Assembly: GCA_030248225.1 (NCBI GenBank)
Contig: JASANE010030242.1
Coordinates: 16,863-80,862 of the forward strand
DNA length: 64,000 bases
Direction: 5' to 3'
Source: Trileptium ribeirensis
Lineage: Eukaryota > Nematoda > Enoplea > Enoplida > Thoracostomopsidae
The notes below the pieces were generated by a model. That model worked only from the letters and a program-made list of their open reading frames with translations. It was not told the DNA's origin and searched no databases. Numbering within the stretch: the stretch's first letter is position 1; each line of letters begins with the position of its first letter. This document shows, piece by piece, positions 1 through 12,500 of this stretch. The position numbers and the translations under genes are program-made.

Positions 1-323
1 ACTTGGCTGAGAGTTAGTAAAGATTTGTAAAATTTCTGTCTTTTAAGATGGTATGATTTAGCTTTAACCCGTAACTATATCTTCTTAAATATATATGTCT
101 TTGTAAAAGTTACATATTAGGTAAAAAAGTTTCTTTCACTTTATCGCTTACTTTTGTGGCTGGATTGTGCCCCTTAACATGTATATTTTTATATTGAGTT
201 CAAACAAGATATTTTGTACATACATTAGTTTTAATATCAGTGATACTTGTTTAATTGTAGAATATGCTAAAATTGTTTCAAATCTGGTGAAGCCGTTCTC
301 CAGTCAACATATCAAAACCGGTT
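1..323. other. 5' flank / possible UTR of the DUF229 gene
   Basis: AT-rich sequence with no recognised coding or repeat signal. The promoter and any 5' UTR exon of the DUF229 gene would lie here or before the window. No TATA or initiator element can be chosen with confidence. Confidence 0.4.
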
Positions 324-574
324 ATGTTCAAGTTTAGACCAAGTTGGTTTTCGACGCTTATTAGCTGCAAACGATTGTTTATCATCGTTGTGGCATTCGT
401 TGTAGCGTCGATCGTTTGTATCCAAGTCCTTCCGCAGAACTATGTCGAACGATTCAGTGCTGTTTCATTTCCTTTGCGCGCTTTGTCGTACAGTGGTTAT
501 GCAAATAAGTTACCGACATGGGTACATCGTGGCGTTGTTGATGATGGTAAACTGAAACAGAATTGGAAAGATAG
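324..574 (+). CDS. DUF229 gene exon 1 (N-terminus, membrane anchor)
   Basis: Begins at ATG 324 and encodes residues 1-83 plus two bases of codon 84. A basic stretch (CKR) is followed by about 19 hydrophobic residues (LFIIVVAFVVASIVCIQVL), which fits a signal anchor. The donor is AG|GTATTT at 574/575. Phase 2 matches the single leading base of exon 2. The alternative of reading on to 629 would lose the rest of the protein. The start codon is the first in-frame ATG seen; a more upstream non-coding exon is possible. This exon is the least conserved, so its assignment rests on the anchor and phase agreement. Confidence 0.72.
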
Positions 575-3500
575 GTATTTAAATCATATTATACGTAATG
601 TCCTAAGAATTCTAAACATGCATAAGTGAAACAGATAGTTTCTGTATTGATTGTCTTCGTTTGATGATAAATATTACGAAATATGACATTTTTTGTACTG
701 TCCAATTTCGTTGTAATTCTAGTGTGTTTAAATTACCCGATACATCTTACTGTGCCTGCAATATACAAATACAATGTCCGTCGAACTTGTACAGGATAAG
801 TTTATTTAAGCTTGACCATTAATCGTGATGAAACTTAGAACAAACCGTCTCATTATGTAGTATCCGATATCGAATGTTTGTAACGGAAAAATGCTGCGTT
901 TCTGTCGCTTTTTGCTGTGTGCGAAAGAGCAAAATAGAATGGTTGGTGGTGTCACCTTAAGTTTACTCGCGTATTATTGCGTATTGCCACTAATTATCTC
1001 TGTGTACATTGCCATTTAATCTCGTGGTCACTGGTACACGTACACGAAATATGCAATGTATTATATCGTATACAAAGTCAACCGTTTATCCAAATCTTCT
1101 CATGTTTCATTGTGTCACTACTGTACTCGTCAAAATATGACTGTCGCTCGATCCGTACTCGCTCGAAATAAATTTTTCTCTTTGTTATAAATTAAAATAG
1201 TTGCGAAATCTCGAGCGAGCCACTTGCTCGCTCGAATTGCGACAATTATTTTTGGCTCGTTCTGAACTGCACAGTGTCGTAATGGTATTTTGCACTAGTC
1301 TTCATCGGTAGTCGGTCGCCATTTTACTGGGCGATAAGTAGCAACGTCCGAAACTGAAATTGTTATTTTTAAAAATGCGTTAACTCGTTATCAGATTGAG
1401 TGTAAACTAGTAACTCGCAAAGCGAGGGGAAACGCAGTGAGTGCGACTACTGTTCTCTTATTGACGTTTTTGTCGTTTCAAAATCAGGTCCATCGCTAAG
1501 CCAGCTTAAAGTCCAGCGATAACAATTATACGCCGACAGGACTTCAATGCAATGCTGCGGTCATTTTAAGCATATATCAAAACCGAAGAACTCTTCATTT
1601 CTTCTTCCAATGAGCAAAACGACAAAACTTTTGAAATTTATTTATAAGTTACAAATTTTAAAAAATATTATAATGCGCGAGTAAACTTAACCTGAGCCCG
1701 TCGACCATCCTATTTTGTAATAGCCGATAGCGATTCACAAACCGTTGTTACGAAACAAATGCAAAAATTTCATTGGTTTTTCAATAACAGATAATTGACA
1801 AAATCAGAAATAAGTACCTCAAATTACACCTTTTGTTCGAACAGAATTTGGGCGATTTTGAATTTGCAGTGAAAACGGTTATCTAATGCGTACTGGCTTT
1901 TCATTTGTATTTGTCTTTGTTCGCGAACAAATTTCGACTTAATACTGACGGCAAAAATTAATGTTTCCTTGGTTTCCTCACATGACTTGGTGTTGCTAAG
2001 CCACTGAGTAACACCAGAGACGTCTATGAGAAGGGTTCAATCCTCAATAGACTGCTTGAACATGTGGTGTACGAACAGGGGACTGTCATTAAACCCAGGA
2101 AGAGCCAGAGCATAATCTTTACAGTAAAGCGCAAATGCACCAATCATATTGTGCTAAAGATTGACGGAGAAGAAATACCCAGATGCACTAACGTGAAATA
2201 CCTAGGGGTCTTTCTGGACAGCAAGCTCAGCTGGAAAAACCGTTTAGAGAACGCATGCAAAAAGTCTCATCGCGTACTTTTTGCAATTAGAAGGTTCTTG
2301 GGAAGCAACTGGTGACAAAAACCCAGCTACACCTACAAGTTGTATAAGATTATAGTGTTAGCTTCCCTGCTATATGCGGCTGTCTGCTGGTGGCATAGAC
2401 GTAGGTTGCCGACATATAGGGAGAAACGGAAGAAAATACAGAGGTTAGCATGATTAATGATCACTGGAGCTGTTCGTTCAACTCCGCTGGAGGGGATTCA
2501 AGCTATCTTTGAATATCACCCCAATAGAGCTAGCAGTGGAAGAAACAGCATTGAACGAGTACTATAGACTTAGAGATTTGGGCCTTTGGCAACCATCGTG
2601 CAACATGGATCCATCAAATCTCTTACAGGAAACTTCAAATGGACTCAAAGAATTAGTATCCATGCTTAGGGATAGGGTCTCCAGTGCGATACACTCAAAA
2701 AGATGGAGTATCAAAAACTACTCCAACCAGGCAACATATGATCTGGATATTGCATGCTATACAGACAGGTCAAGAAACATGCAGGGTAGTACTGCAAAAT
2801 GTGGAGCGGGAATCAATATAGTGGGAGGCTCCCAACTATCCACCCCGTTGGGTCAGTGTGCAACAGTCTTTCAGGCTGAAATGTTTGCACTGTCGTGTTG
2901 TGCAAAAGAACTCCTGAGGACAAACGTATAGGCATTTTCACAGACTGTCTATCTGCGATTACATCAATCGAGAACGGTAGGATCAAAACACATACAGTCT
3001 TAGACTGCGTGCAGAGCCTTAATAGACTAGGACGCCAGAACAGCCTCAGCATCGGCTGGATCAGAGGACATGCTGGACTTGAGGGAAACGAAATAGCAGA
3101 TGAACTAGCACGAACTGCGTCCGGGACACCATTCATAGGACCAGAACCATGTCTTCCTGTAAGCAGCACATTCCTGAAGAATGCAATTAAAGGCAGAAGT
3201 AGACAGTTACATCAGACTGTGTGGGACTGTTTAATAAATACAGATAGTCGAAGATGTGTACTCCCAAGATTGAGCACAAGCGATCTCAATACCTGTGGAA
3301 AGTTAGGAAAGACCACATGAGGGTAGCGATCCACTTTCTAACAGGACATGGACACTTTGGAAAACACATGAGAACTTTAAGGTTGACAACCGATATCAGG
3401 TGCAGATACTGTAACTCCAATGAGGAAACAGCTGAACACCTGATGCTACGATGTAGGACTCTTAAGGAAGGCGGGAGAACCTACACAGGAAAAGAGGAAC

Positions 3501-6500
3501 TTAAAATTGAAGACTTGTTAGCACTGCCTATCTGGACGCTCTTAGGTTTTATACGCAGTTTTTGGAACATATATAGTTCCCGTAGGTGAGCCTATAGGGT
3601 GTTAGAAAGGGTCTTTTTCTTGTAAGACCTACCTAGAACATCATAACCTTATCTCATGGAATATCTATCTATCTTCCTTGGTTTAGGTCACAGTGTTCGC
3701 GAACAAAGTCAACGAATCTAAATCAGGTAGATTTTCGTTGGCAAAAAATCGGTATTTTTCGATGAATTTTTGATCTCTACAAAAGTGCAATTTGTCTAGC
3801 TGTATAATTTGGGATGTTACAGAAATTTTAAATTGCATTAGCGCAAGTTCTCCCGTTCCGTTTCTTCTCGTTGTACCAATAAGAAATTCTAAATTACTTT
3901 ACGAGTGCCATCTCTAAACGATCACTGCAAGTATGCAATGTGTGTCGCATTATTTATTGTGATAATATAAATTTTAAACAGTTGATGCAACACTGTATTA
4001 ATGTGAGCAAAATACGCTGTAGTTGCAAAAAATGTTTTATTTTGTATATTATTTGTAGATTGAAGAATTTTGGATTTCTACAATCAGTAGTGGTACAAAA
4101 TAAACTACCATATAACGATTCCGAAAGGTTGTCGCCGATAACGGCTGCTCTTACAAATACAACGCTAGAAAACGCGACTTATATTGCGATTGCTGACGCA
4201 TCGGGCTTGGTCGAACTCTTGGCCAATAACAACACCGTCCCTTCAAATGTGTGTAAATTTCCATCTGAATTTGTCGACGACCCTGGAGTGCGAAAGTTTT
4301 TGAAAGATTATAAGCCGTTGCAATGTGCTACACGAAAAAATTGGGTAAGTGTTGAAGAATAGAATTACAGCAGACTAGCCAGAGTTGTGTACTGCTCCTT
4401 TCTTTCCGTGTGTACTCTCAATAAATTATAGACATTTTGCCTTCGCAAATTTCTGAAGCTTAGGCTAAGATTTTACTCAAAGCTTTGAACTTTTAAGATT
4501 TTAAATTTAGAGCTTCGCAAACTATTTTCTATAAAGATCTGATGTTAAATGCACGCTAGACCATTTAGTTAGCTATTAGGCTGATTCATATTATTCTTAC
4601 AATGCTTCTCCCATTTAATTTAAAATACTTCTGTTTTATTTAAAGATTCAACACTTTTACTCTATAAGTTGGACAATATTCCGAATTAAAAACTTGAGTT
4701 TAGTAATAACCTAGCTAGAACCTTTGTCTTTTATATATATGTATATGTTTTGACATGTGGGAAGCAAAGTTATTATATATCCGATTGAATTAACACTGAA
4801 CCATTGGGTTAGAAGAATTTATTTATAAATTCTTTTGACATAAATTCAACATTTCTTTATATAGTTTTATATTTTCAATTTTTAAATTTTAATCTTAATT
4901 ATACATATTTCCTATTTTACTCGGTTTTGTTTTCGCGGTATTATTGTGATTTCTCAATTCCTAAACAAAATCCGGCATGGTCAGCTCTAGCTCTATTTAG
5001 CTACTACTCTATAACTTTTATATAGTTGTAGGATTAAATGTAGCTCTATAGTATTATAGTTTTTCTTTTCTTTTTCTTAACCTTCCCGACTTAGTCCCTG
5101 CTTTGCTTAACCTTAGCCATCTGTTACATGCTTTGGTACATGGCAGAAACACAAATAAACAAATTTTTAATTTTAATAAATAGTTAACTAACCTAATACT
5201 TTCCTACATCTGAACGGGGTAACAACAATATCTACCGATTTTCCTAAACTCGTGGAAAACTTTTGTGAAAATGTAGCACAACCGTTGGTACACCGGTACA
5301 TTTTTATTTTGGTGGATTTTCTTTCCCATCTCACTTGAACTCGCAGTTTTATTACGGCTGTATAGCTCCGTTGGTATTTGAGTTCTAGCTCAATGGGTGT
5401 GCAGACCTATCTCTTGGCCACCTGTATAAAGGTCAGCGGTTGTCCGGGGGGTCTAGGATTAATTAGCTAATTTTTTTGAAAATTTTCAAAGTGCTCAGAA
5501 TTGGTAAAATTCAACCGAGGGTTTTCTATGTCACTGATAACGAATATGACATTTCTGAAGCTCTAAGACTTGGCCGTATATGCTAATTACTTAATTTTAT
5601 ACGAATTTTTAAATTACCTCAAATTTGCTGATTTTTAGATGGGTGTTTTTGATGTTGCTGATCTCGAATATGTAACTTCTAAAGCTCTATGCTTTTATCA
5701 TGTGGTCTAATTAGTTAATTAATTAGCTAATTAGTTGATATGACTAATTAATTAGCTAATTTTTTTTAGCTAGCTATCTTTTTTACATCAAATGTCTAAA
5801 ACGTGATACTTAGTATAAATTGATTAAATATTTAGTTGAAATACATGTATACATAAATAAGATATACAATACTTTTCCTATTGCTCCACCCACTTTTTGT
5901 AATTTATTACGTTTGCCAGTTATAAATTTACGCTTTATTATGTGTTGTACTTGCATAAGTCTGACAGGAGGTGTTGTAGTCAAACTGTTCCGTAATGGCC
6001 GCGTTCGCGATGAAGGACTTAACTCAAGATGCAAAACCTTCAGGCTGCAACATTCGATGTAACGATTAACTACTACTATTACTACTAGATTGCATGACCT
6101 AGTGACCCAACATTTCTGGTAGCCATTCCAGCATACGACGCATCCGATAATGTTTGAGCAATACTTGTCGCTGCTGTTGCATTGTAGGCCGATGGATGCA
6201 AGCCTATCAACGGCAGCTGCGATAGAAGCGAGCTGGCCCTCAATATTGTCTAGACGCTCATAGTTAATCGTCTCATCATATCTACTCGTCGCACCTCTCG
6301 ACAATATAGTCGCATGCCGATCATAAGCAAAAAATCGGCACGCATTGCAGACGACAAAAATATCATGGGCCCCAAATGTGTTATATATTATGTTGCTCGC
6401 AGACGTGTTTTATCTTAGATCTAGCATCATACATGCTCTAGATCCGAAGTCCGTGGGGAGGGGGTTCAGTGTCTTTGGCGCCCCGAAAAAACCTGTGAAT

Positions 6501-9500
6501 TAAGCGACTCCGGAGAGTGGGAGGTTGTGTGGCATGCAATCAGGAGCATGTTCATCGGGCGTGAGTGTGTCCGTACCCGCCTACTACTTATGAGCGCTGA
6601 GCATTTGTACTTAGCATTCCCCTGACTTTATCTCAGCTTGCCCTTCCAGACTCAAACTCGTTCCTGGATGCCTAGCTGGATGGATTGACTAGTGGGATAG
6701 CGGATTCGAAAGTTAAATTTCTGTTTGTGCCTTTTAGCTAGACAAGGAAACGGATTCAAACTCTTTCCGGTCGTACGTATATGTAGTCGGAATGCACTCG
6801 GGTTGGATCAAAAAGGGGTCCCACAAATCATGTTATGGATTATATTTCTACAAGAGCGGTGCAGATATCTTAAGCAAATTAGGCTGATTTTGTAAGCTCT
6901 ACAAGGCATTATAATGCTCTGCTACATGACACTTTCTTTACACACGATACTGATCATAAGGGGTTTTAAATGACTCCATGAAACATCAAATACTCAAAAC
7001 GACAATATCTCCGCAATTGCTTGAGCTGTATGGAAATTATTATTGCTCTCATTATGTAGATCAATTGACGCTGTATATAGTTTCTTCATATAGTACGCTA
7101 CTGTTATTTATTTACGCTGCATGGTTGGGCCGAAATGGGGATTTTGACAGGCCCGTGAGGTCTATAATACACGAAAAAGACAGTATCTTTGCAACTGCTC
7201 TAGCTGCATATGGGTGTTATTAATAGCGAACCGCCCTCTATATAATAATAATACTTGTGTCATTGTTATCAGTAGTTACGTTGCGGGATTGGTTAAGAAT
7301 GGGGGTTTCAATGAGTCCATGAGACCCCAAATACACGAAAACGACAACATAAGCAACTGCTCGAACTATGTATAGGGTATTATTGTCTCATTTTGTAGGG
7401 CACTTCATTCTCTATATAGGTGTACATTGTAAGTCCTATATACGCGGTAGCGGGTATGTCTCCTCAAAGATTCAAACAACATGGCTAGTACGTGTATATA
7501 TTTGCAACATATGCTGATACGCTCATTTTTAAGTTTATGCTCTATATGTTGTGTACATACGTCTCTCTAATTTATATATTTAACAAAGAATTCGGTGAGA
7601 CAAGCTACTAGCGGCTGGGTAGTGGTTGGTTCAGTGCCTTTTAATCATTGATACAATAAAGCAACTGTAATGGTAGCCTAAGGGCGCTATTTCAGGTATA
7701 CACAACAAATGGTCGATTTTACATTTCTTCGGACGCGGTCTCACAGTTTGGTTCTATTTCATGTACTTATTATGACATTTATCGTAAAGGCGATGAAACC
7801 TGGGCGGAAACAGCATATCCAGACTTTGCAAATGCCACTGAGCTCCGTGGAGAAGTGTTTCGTGTGGTGTGTAAAAGCCAAAATGGTTATGCGTATAGAA
7901 ATCTCCACGCCGGTGTGCCAAAAGTAAGAAGTGTTATCAAATAAGCAATATTTACTAATTATTAAACGTGGGTTCTCGGATAGAATCTACAAATCCCTGT
8001 TGCCAGAGTTTGTGAGTTAGATCAAAACAGAACCCACATATTAGTATTTTTCGCCTGCAGAGCTTCACAAAAATTAGTATACAAAAAAATTTTGTGTGCA
8101 GGGATTGACGTACCTTTACAAAGAAGCAGTACTAAAATTGTGTTGGTTCAATAGATCTTGTTTTTCCTTAGATACAGGGTTCGTTTTTAAAAAATTATAA
8201 TGTAAAATTTTTTGGCGGAGCATCGAGCCCCCAGCCCAAAATTGTTCATAGCACATTCGTCTTTTTCATATTTTCTTATTCGAAGCTCTATGGCAATAGT
8301 GATGATAGAATTGGTGTATAATGTTCAATATTGTCATAGTAAAGGGGTTATTTCTTTGTAGATATCTTATCTCTACTTACATAGACTAGTGAAGCTCGCT
8401 TGCGACCCAGAATTCGAGCGGTGAGAACAATCCCCCGAAGTCTGTTGTAGAAAGCACACACAAACAAAGCCTACACACAGTACGCATGTGCAGCGTTATA
8501 TAAACAGTGAGTGATGAGTCATAGTTACGCCTGCCTCTTTTGATAGCCAACGTAATGCAGTCGACAAAACATCATACGACGAGTACAAAAACAATGAACT
8601 AACAAAATTTAATAATTCAATAAAACCCTAAATTGACCGTGAAAAGAACGTTAAAGAATTCAAACCGACACTTGAGAAAAATCTCATTTTTCATACCAAG
8701 TATGAAGCAGAAGTATGAAATATATTTACTACACAATATTTTCGACACTCGCAATCAGCTTGTTGGCCCAGGAAACCCCATATCCGACACTAAAACCAAC
8801 AATAAGCACACATTTAGGTGCATTTCCCACGGCTTTTCACCAAATATTAAAATTGGCGCCAGCTATAAGCTTATAGACTACAGATTGGGAAGTAGTTGAA
8901 AAACTTGTTACATATCATTGGAAAGCCCTGGTAAAGCTACATGGAATAGGCCTATTAGTTTGCGGATACCTCATTTACTTAATGAGAAAAGTCGCAAAAA
9001 CTGGATGGGGTGCCCGAAAAATTGGCCAAAATGCTGTCATTTTGCCCCATAACTTTTCCCACGGGAAAAATTCAAAAATCGGGCTCCGTCACTACACCTA
9101 AATCGACCATTTCGGTTCGAATGAGCTATCTTGCATCAAAATCCGCCCAACCGTTATCGAGATCCAGGTGCGACAGACACACAGACAGGACCTCCTCAAT
9201 CCCCTCAAGCCCCTCCAGAGCCAAAATTGAAAATTCTCGTTCCACTCGCTCGCTCTCGAATTCAATAAACGGGCGTACTGGAGTCACGATGGATTTAAAA
9301 ATGCGTTTTTGACATTACAAAATCGCAAATTGATTCCCTCTATATACTACACGACCAATACAGACGGCGGTTTTAAAACTTATTTTGCCATAGCCTTATT
9401 TTATATTTGTATATGCCTCCGACAGACTACTGTTTATAAATAATTATTGCTACCCTTGGTATAGCCGTATCTTTGTTGGAACGTACCGACGGAACGGACC

Positions 9501-12500
9501 AACAACTATTGATACGCTAGCGAAGGGAAGGCGGTATTTCTTGCTTCGCCAAGTTTATTGATTAAATTTTTTCGTTGTCGAAGCCCATGTTGTACCCGTA
9601 GTGTTTTCATGAATATTTGGTTTTGTGTCAGGGACGCATCTTGAGTCGCAGGACTTGACTATGGGTTGTATGGTCGAACCAGCATAAGCGAAGTTTCCAA
9701 AAACGTTTCGCATTACTACAGAGGCCTGCGCTGTGCAGCTAGTCAAGCTAACAATGTTGCCTTGTTTTAGTGCATTCACTGAAGTATTGTTTCAAAATTT
9801 CTGCACGATACCTCTGAATAGTGAAACTTCAGCTATTTTAAATTTGTTTTTTAAACGGGGCGAGCGAAGTGAGGGGAGAGCGCTAGGGAGAGAAATTGTG
9901 AAAATTTTCTTTTTTGTCTGTCGCTGTCATTCATAATTCATTTTCGAATGGCCGGATCTCGGCGAATTTTATGTTCGATAGCAAAAGTATTGACGATGCC
10001 CCCTTTAGTGGAACACGAACAACCGCGATCCCATCTTCCGCGTGTCAAAAAACTGGTTTTTAAGAGTTCTTTGCCAAATCTGGCCATAGGGGTACCACTA
10101 TTTCGCAGCCTATATCTCGCATCACAGGCATCGCATCGAAAAATGCAGAATCAAAGAACTACAACTTTGCTGACTTCGACTTTTTGTGGGACATTCCCTG
10201 GGCCGTTGTGCGTCCGAATATGGTTGATCGACCCTTTGCCAGAAATAGCGGTTTTTCAGATTTAGCCGTTATTATTGCTTTGTTTTACCCTACAATGACT
10301 GCCTATAAGGTTATCAAGCACACTAGATACGATGGTTTTGCTATCTAGAGTCGCAATTGTCGATATTATGCCTTTTCATTAGGTTTCACGGGTTTTACGA
10401 ACGAAGAACTTGATTTCCAAAACATGCGTTTTCATTTGTCTGATTATGTATTACGTGCAGGCCATCAAGAATGGTTTATATATATATAAGTATTTCTGAA
10501 GGCTGAGTACAATGAACGGGTTGTCTAGAGCCCAGTTATATTTCATGCCTTTTCATGCAGTTTTAATGGAATTAGGGTCAGTGAGCCCAATTTCCAGAAT
10601 ATATATAGTATGTCTTCATTTGTTTGGTTACGTATTGAGTACATCGTCAAGAATTGTCTTTATAGGTTTTCCGGTAGGCTGAATACTGTGGTCTGGTGAT
10701 TTAGAGTCCAGTACAAGTATCTTGTGCGCTTCAGATGTTTTCATTGGTTTTAAGGCCAGTGAATCCGATCTTCAGAATATAATGTGTCTTCATTAGTTTG
10801 TTACGTACCATCAAAAACCGGGGTTATTTTAGGCCCTCCCGAACGGAAAAATTTACTGACCCCTAAGGGGTCAGTAGCAAGGGATCATTTCGGAAACTAG
10901 GGGTCATGACCCCTTAAGGGGTCAGTAATTTTATAAAAATTAATACAATATATTTTTTCTTTCAGATGTCCCAACATACCTCTGTGGCGCTGGTTTTTTC
11001 AGTTTTGGGCATAATATTTATATATACATGTATATTTTAGGTTTGGTGACCAAAATAACTGATCGTTTAGCCTACGATATGCGTGTGTATATTGTTACAT
11101 ATTTCAGACTTACGTTATACAGGTTTTTAAAATTGAAATATTACCGTTTTTGCAATTTAACAATTTTGTCAGCCATTTTTAAATTTTCTAGTGACCCCTA
11201 AGGGGTCAATTTTTTGAAAAACGTAAATTTTAAGGGTCGTTGTTGCGAAAAAGTAGGGGTCGGTGTCTAGGGGGGAGCTCGCCGGGAGTGGGGGGAGCCG
11301 ATCCTTGGGGTCGCCCCCCTTCCCCCTAAAACAACCCCGGAGAAATAGTGTATGTATAGGTATTTATAAATGCTAAATACAATTATTCGGTTATCTAGAG
11401 TCTAATGTTTATATTTCATACATTTTCATGGGGTTTCAATGGGTCTAGGGTCAATGAATCCGATTTCCGGAATATAGTCTGTAATCACGTTGGGTTAGGT
11501 ATTGCGTACAGGTCATCAGTAAATATTGCCTATATGGGTTTTATGGTAGGCTGGATATGATGGTTGTGTTATATAGAGACCAGCACAAATACTTGATGCG
11601 TTTCCAATTGTCTTCGATGGCTTTACGGACGACGAAGTTTTAGGTTTTGGTTAGGTTCAGGGATCAGTAGGTCTTAGGGAGGTATATACAGCAAACTGAG
11701 TCTGTTACACATATGATTGAACAAAATCATAACTTAAAAATGAAACCACGGCCGCACCGTTTCACCCTTGCTTACGAGTTACTGGTTATATTAGCTCATC
11801 TACAGGTGTAACAATTTAGCTCGTTTTGTATGTTAAAAATAATAGCAGCGGTTGTTGTTATGAACAATTTTAAACGTTTAAGCTCAACTTATTGTCGGCA
11901 ATTATAATTAAATCAAACGATCGACAAACATATGCGTTTATTTACCGGTATAGCGCTTTACTACGTATAAATATTTAGTTTCTAGTGATAAATTCGTTTT
12001 CAGTAATCTTAGCTACAGGCATTCCGGGATCGTTACAGCAAGCTTAGAACCAGAAATTCTTTAGTATGCTTTAACTAAATTATAACCCAGGTATGCAACT
12101 CAAATTATACTGGCTTTCCCAAATAAGTAGCATGGAGCCTTCTGGCATTTCGACATCTCTTAGGTATAACAAATTGATAAAGCAAGCTGAATACGTAGCA
12201 TCTGTAGACTACTTAGTGAAACACATTAACTATAATGTTGTTTAAGAATTTGTTATGGGCTTGGTTATGAATCAGCATAATATGTTAATAACGTAAAATG
12301 CATTGTGAACAAACGGAAATCAAATAGAAATCAATAAATTTCATGATCAGTTGTCAATGTAAATGTGAATGATCATTGTAAATTTTACATAAGGACACTA
12401 AAAATTTCCTTCGGACTCGAACAAATTTCTAACATGTTTCGAATAATGTTTGCATTTTTCCAAGAAACATCTCATGAACGGCACTCGTTTCTGGCGAGTA

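Larger units (their letters stand above)
1976..3673 (+). mobile_element. 5'-truncated non-LTR retrotransposon (RNase H-bearing, Jockey/I-like), degraded
   Basis: In order on the plus strand there are: the end of the RT palm (DLVLLSH just after where YADD would be), WCTNRGLSLNPG, the YLGVFLDSKLSW block, an RNase H domain, and a C-terminal CRYCNSNEETAEHLMLRC zinc-knuckle-like motif. At least three frameshifts and in-frame stops break it. TTCCTTGGTTT occurs directly before 1976 and at 3674-3684, a likely 11-bp target duplication. The 3' end carries a short ATCT repeat. Known: a 5' truncation with TSD is typical of target-primed reverse transcription. Clade assignment within the RNase H-bearing non-LTR elements is inference. 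Confidence 0.85.
575..4058 (+). other. DUF229 intron 1
   Basis: Holds an inverted pair of dispersed-repeat ends (931-974 and 1675-1719), a region of TTCGCGAA palindromes near 1918-1930 and 3697-3705, and the truncated non-LTR element 1976-3673. Nothing else coding was recognised. Confidence 0.8.
4345..7695 (+). other. DUF229 intron 2
   Basis: AT-rich. It contains two diverged copies of a ~170-bp repeat with TTAATTAGCTAAT palindromes (5450-5775), a GC-richer stretch 6300-6800 without a recognised gene, and three diverged ~175-bp repeat units (about 6960-7440). No coding exon of the host gene was recognised. Confidence 0.75.

Noticed and set aside
5810..6304. Minus-strand 164-residue frame opening MSRGATSRYDE with a helical RLDNIEGQLASIAAAVDRL stretch
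   Set aside because: Only the first ~45 residues look coil-like (possibly a Gag remnant); the rest is AT-derived. No partner domain was found nearby, so no gene call is made.
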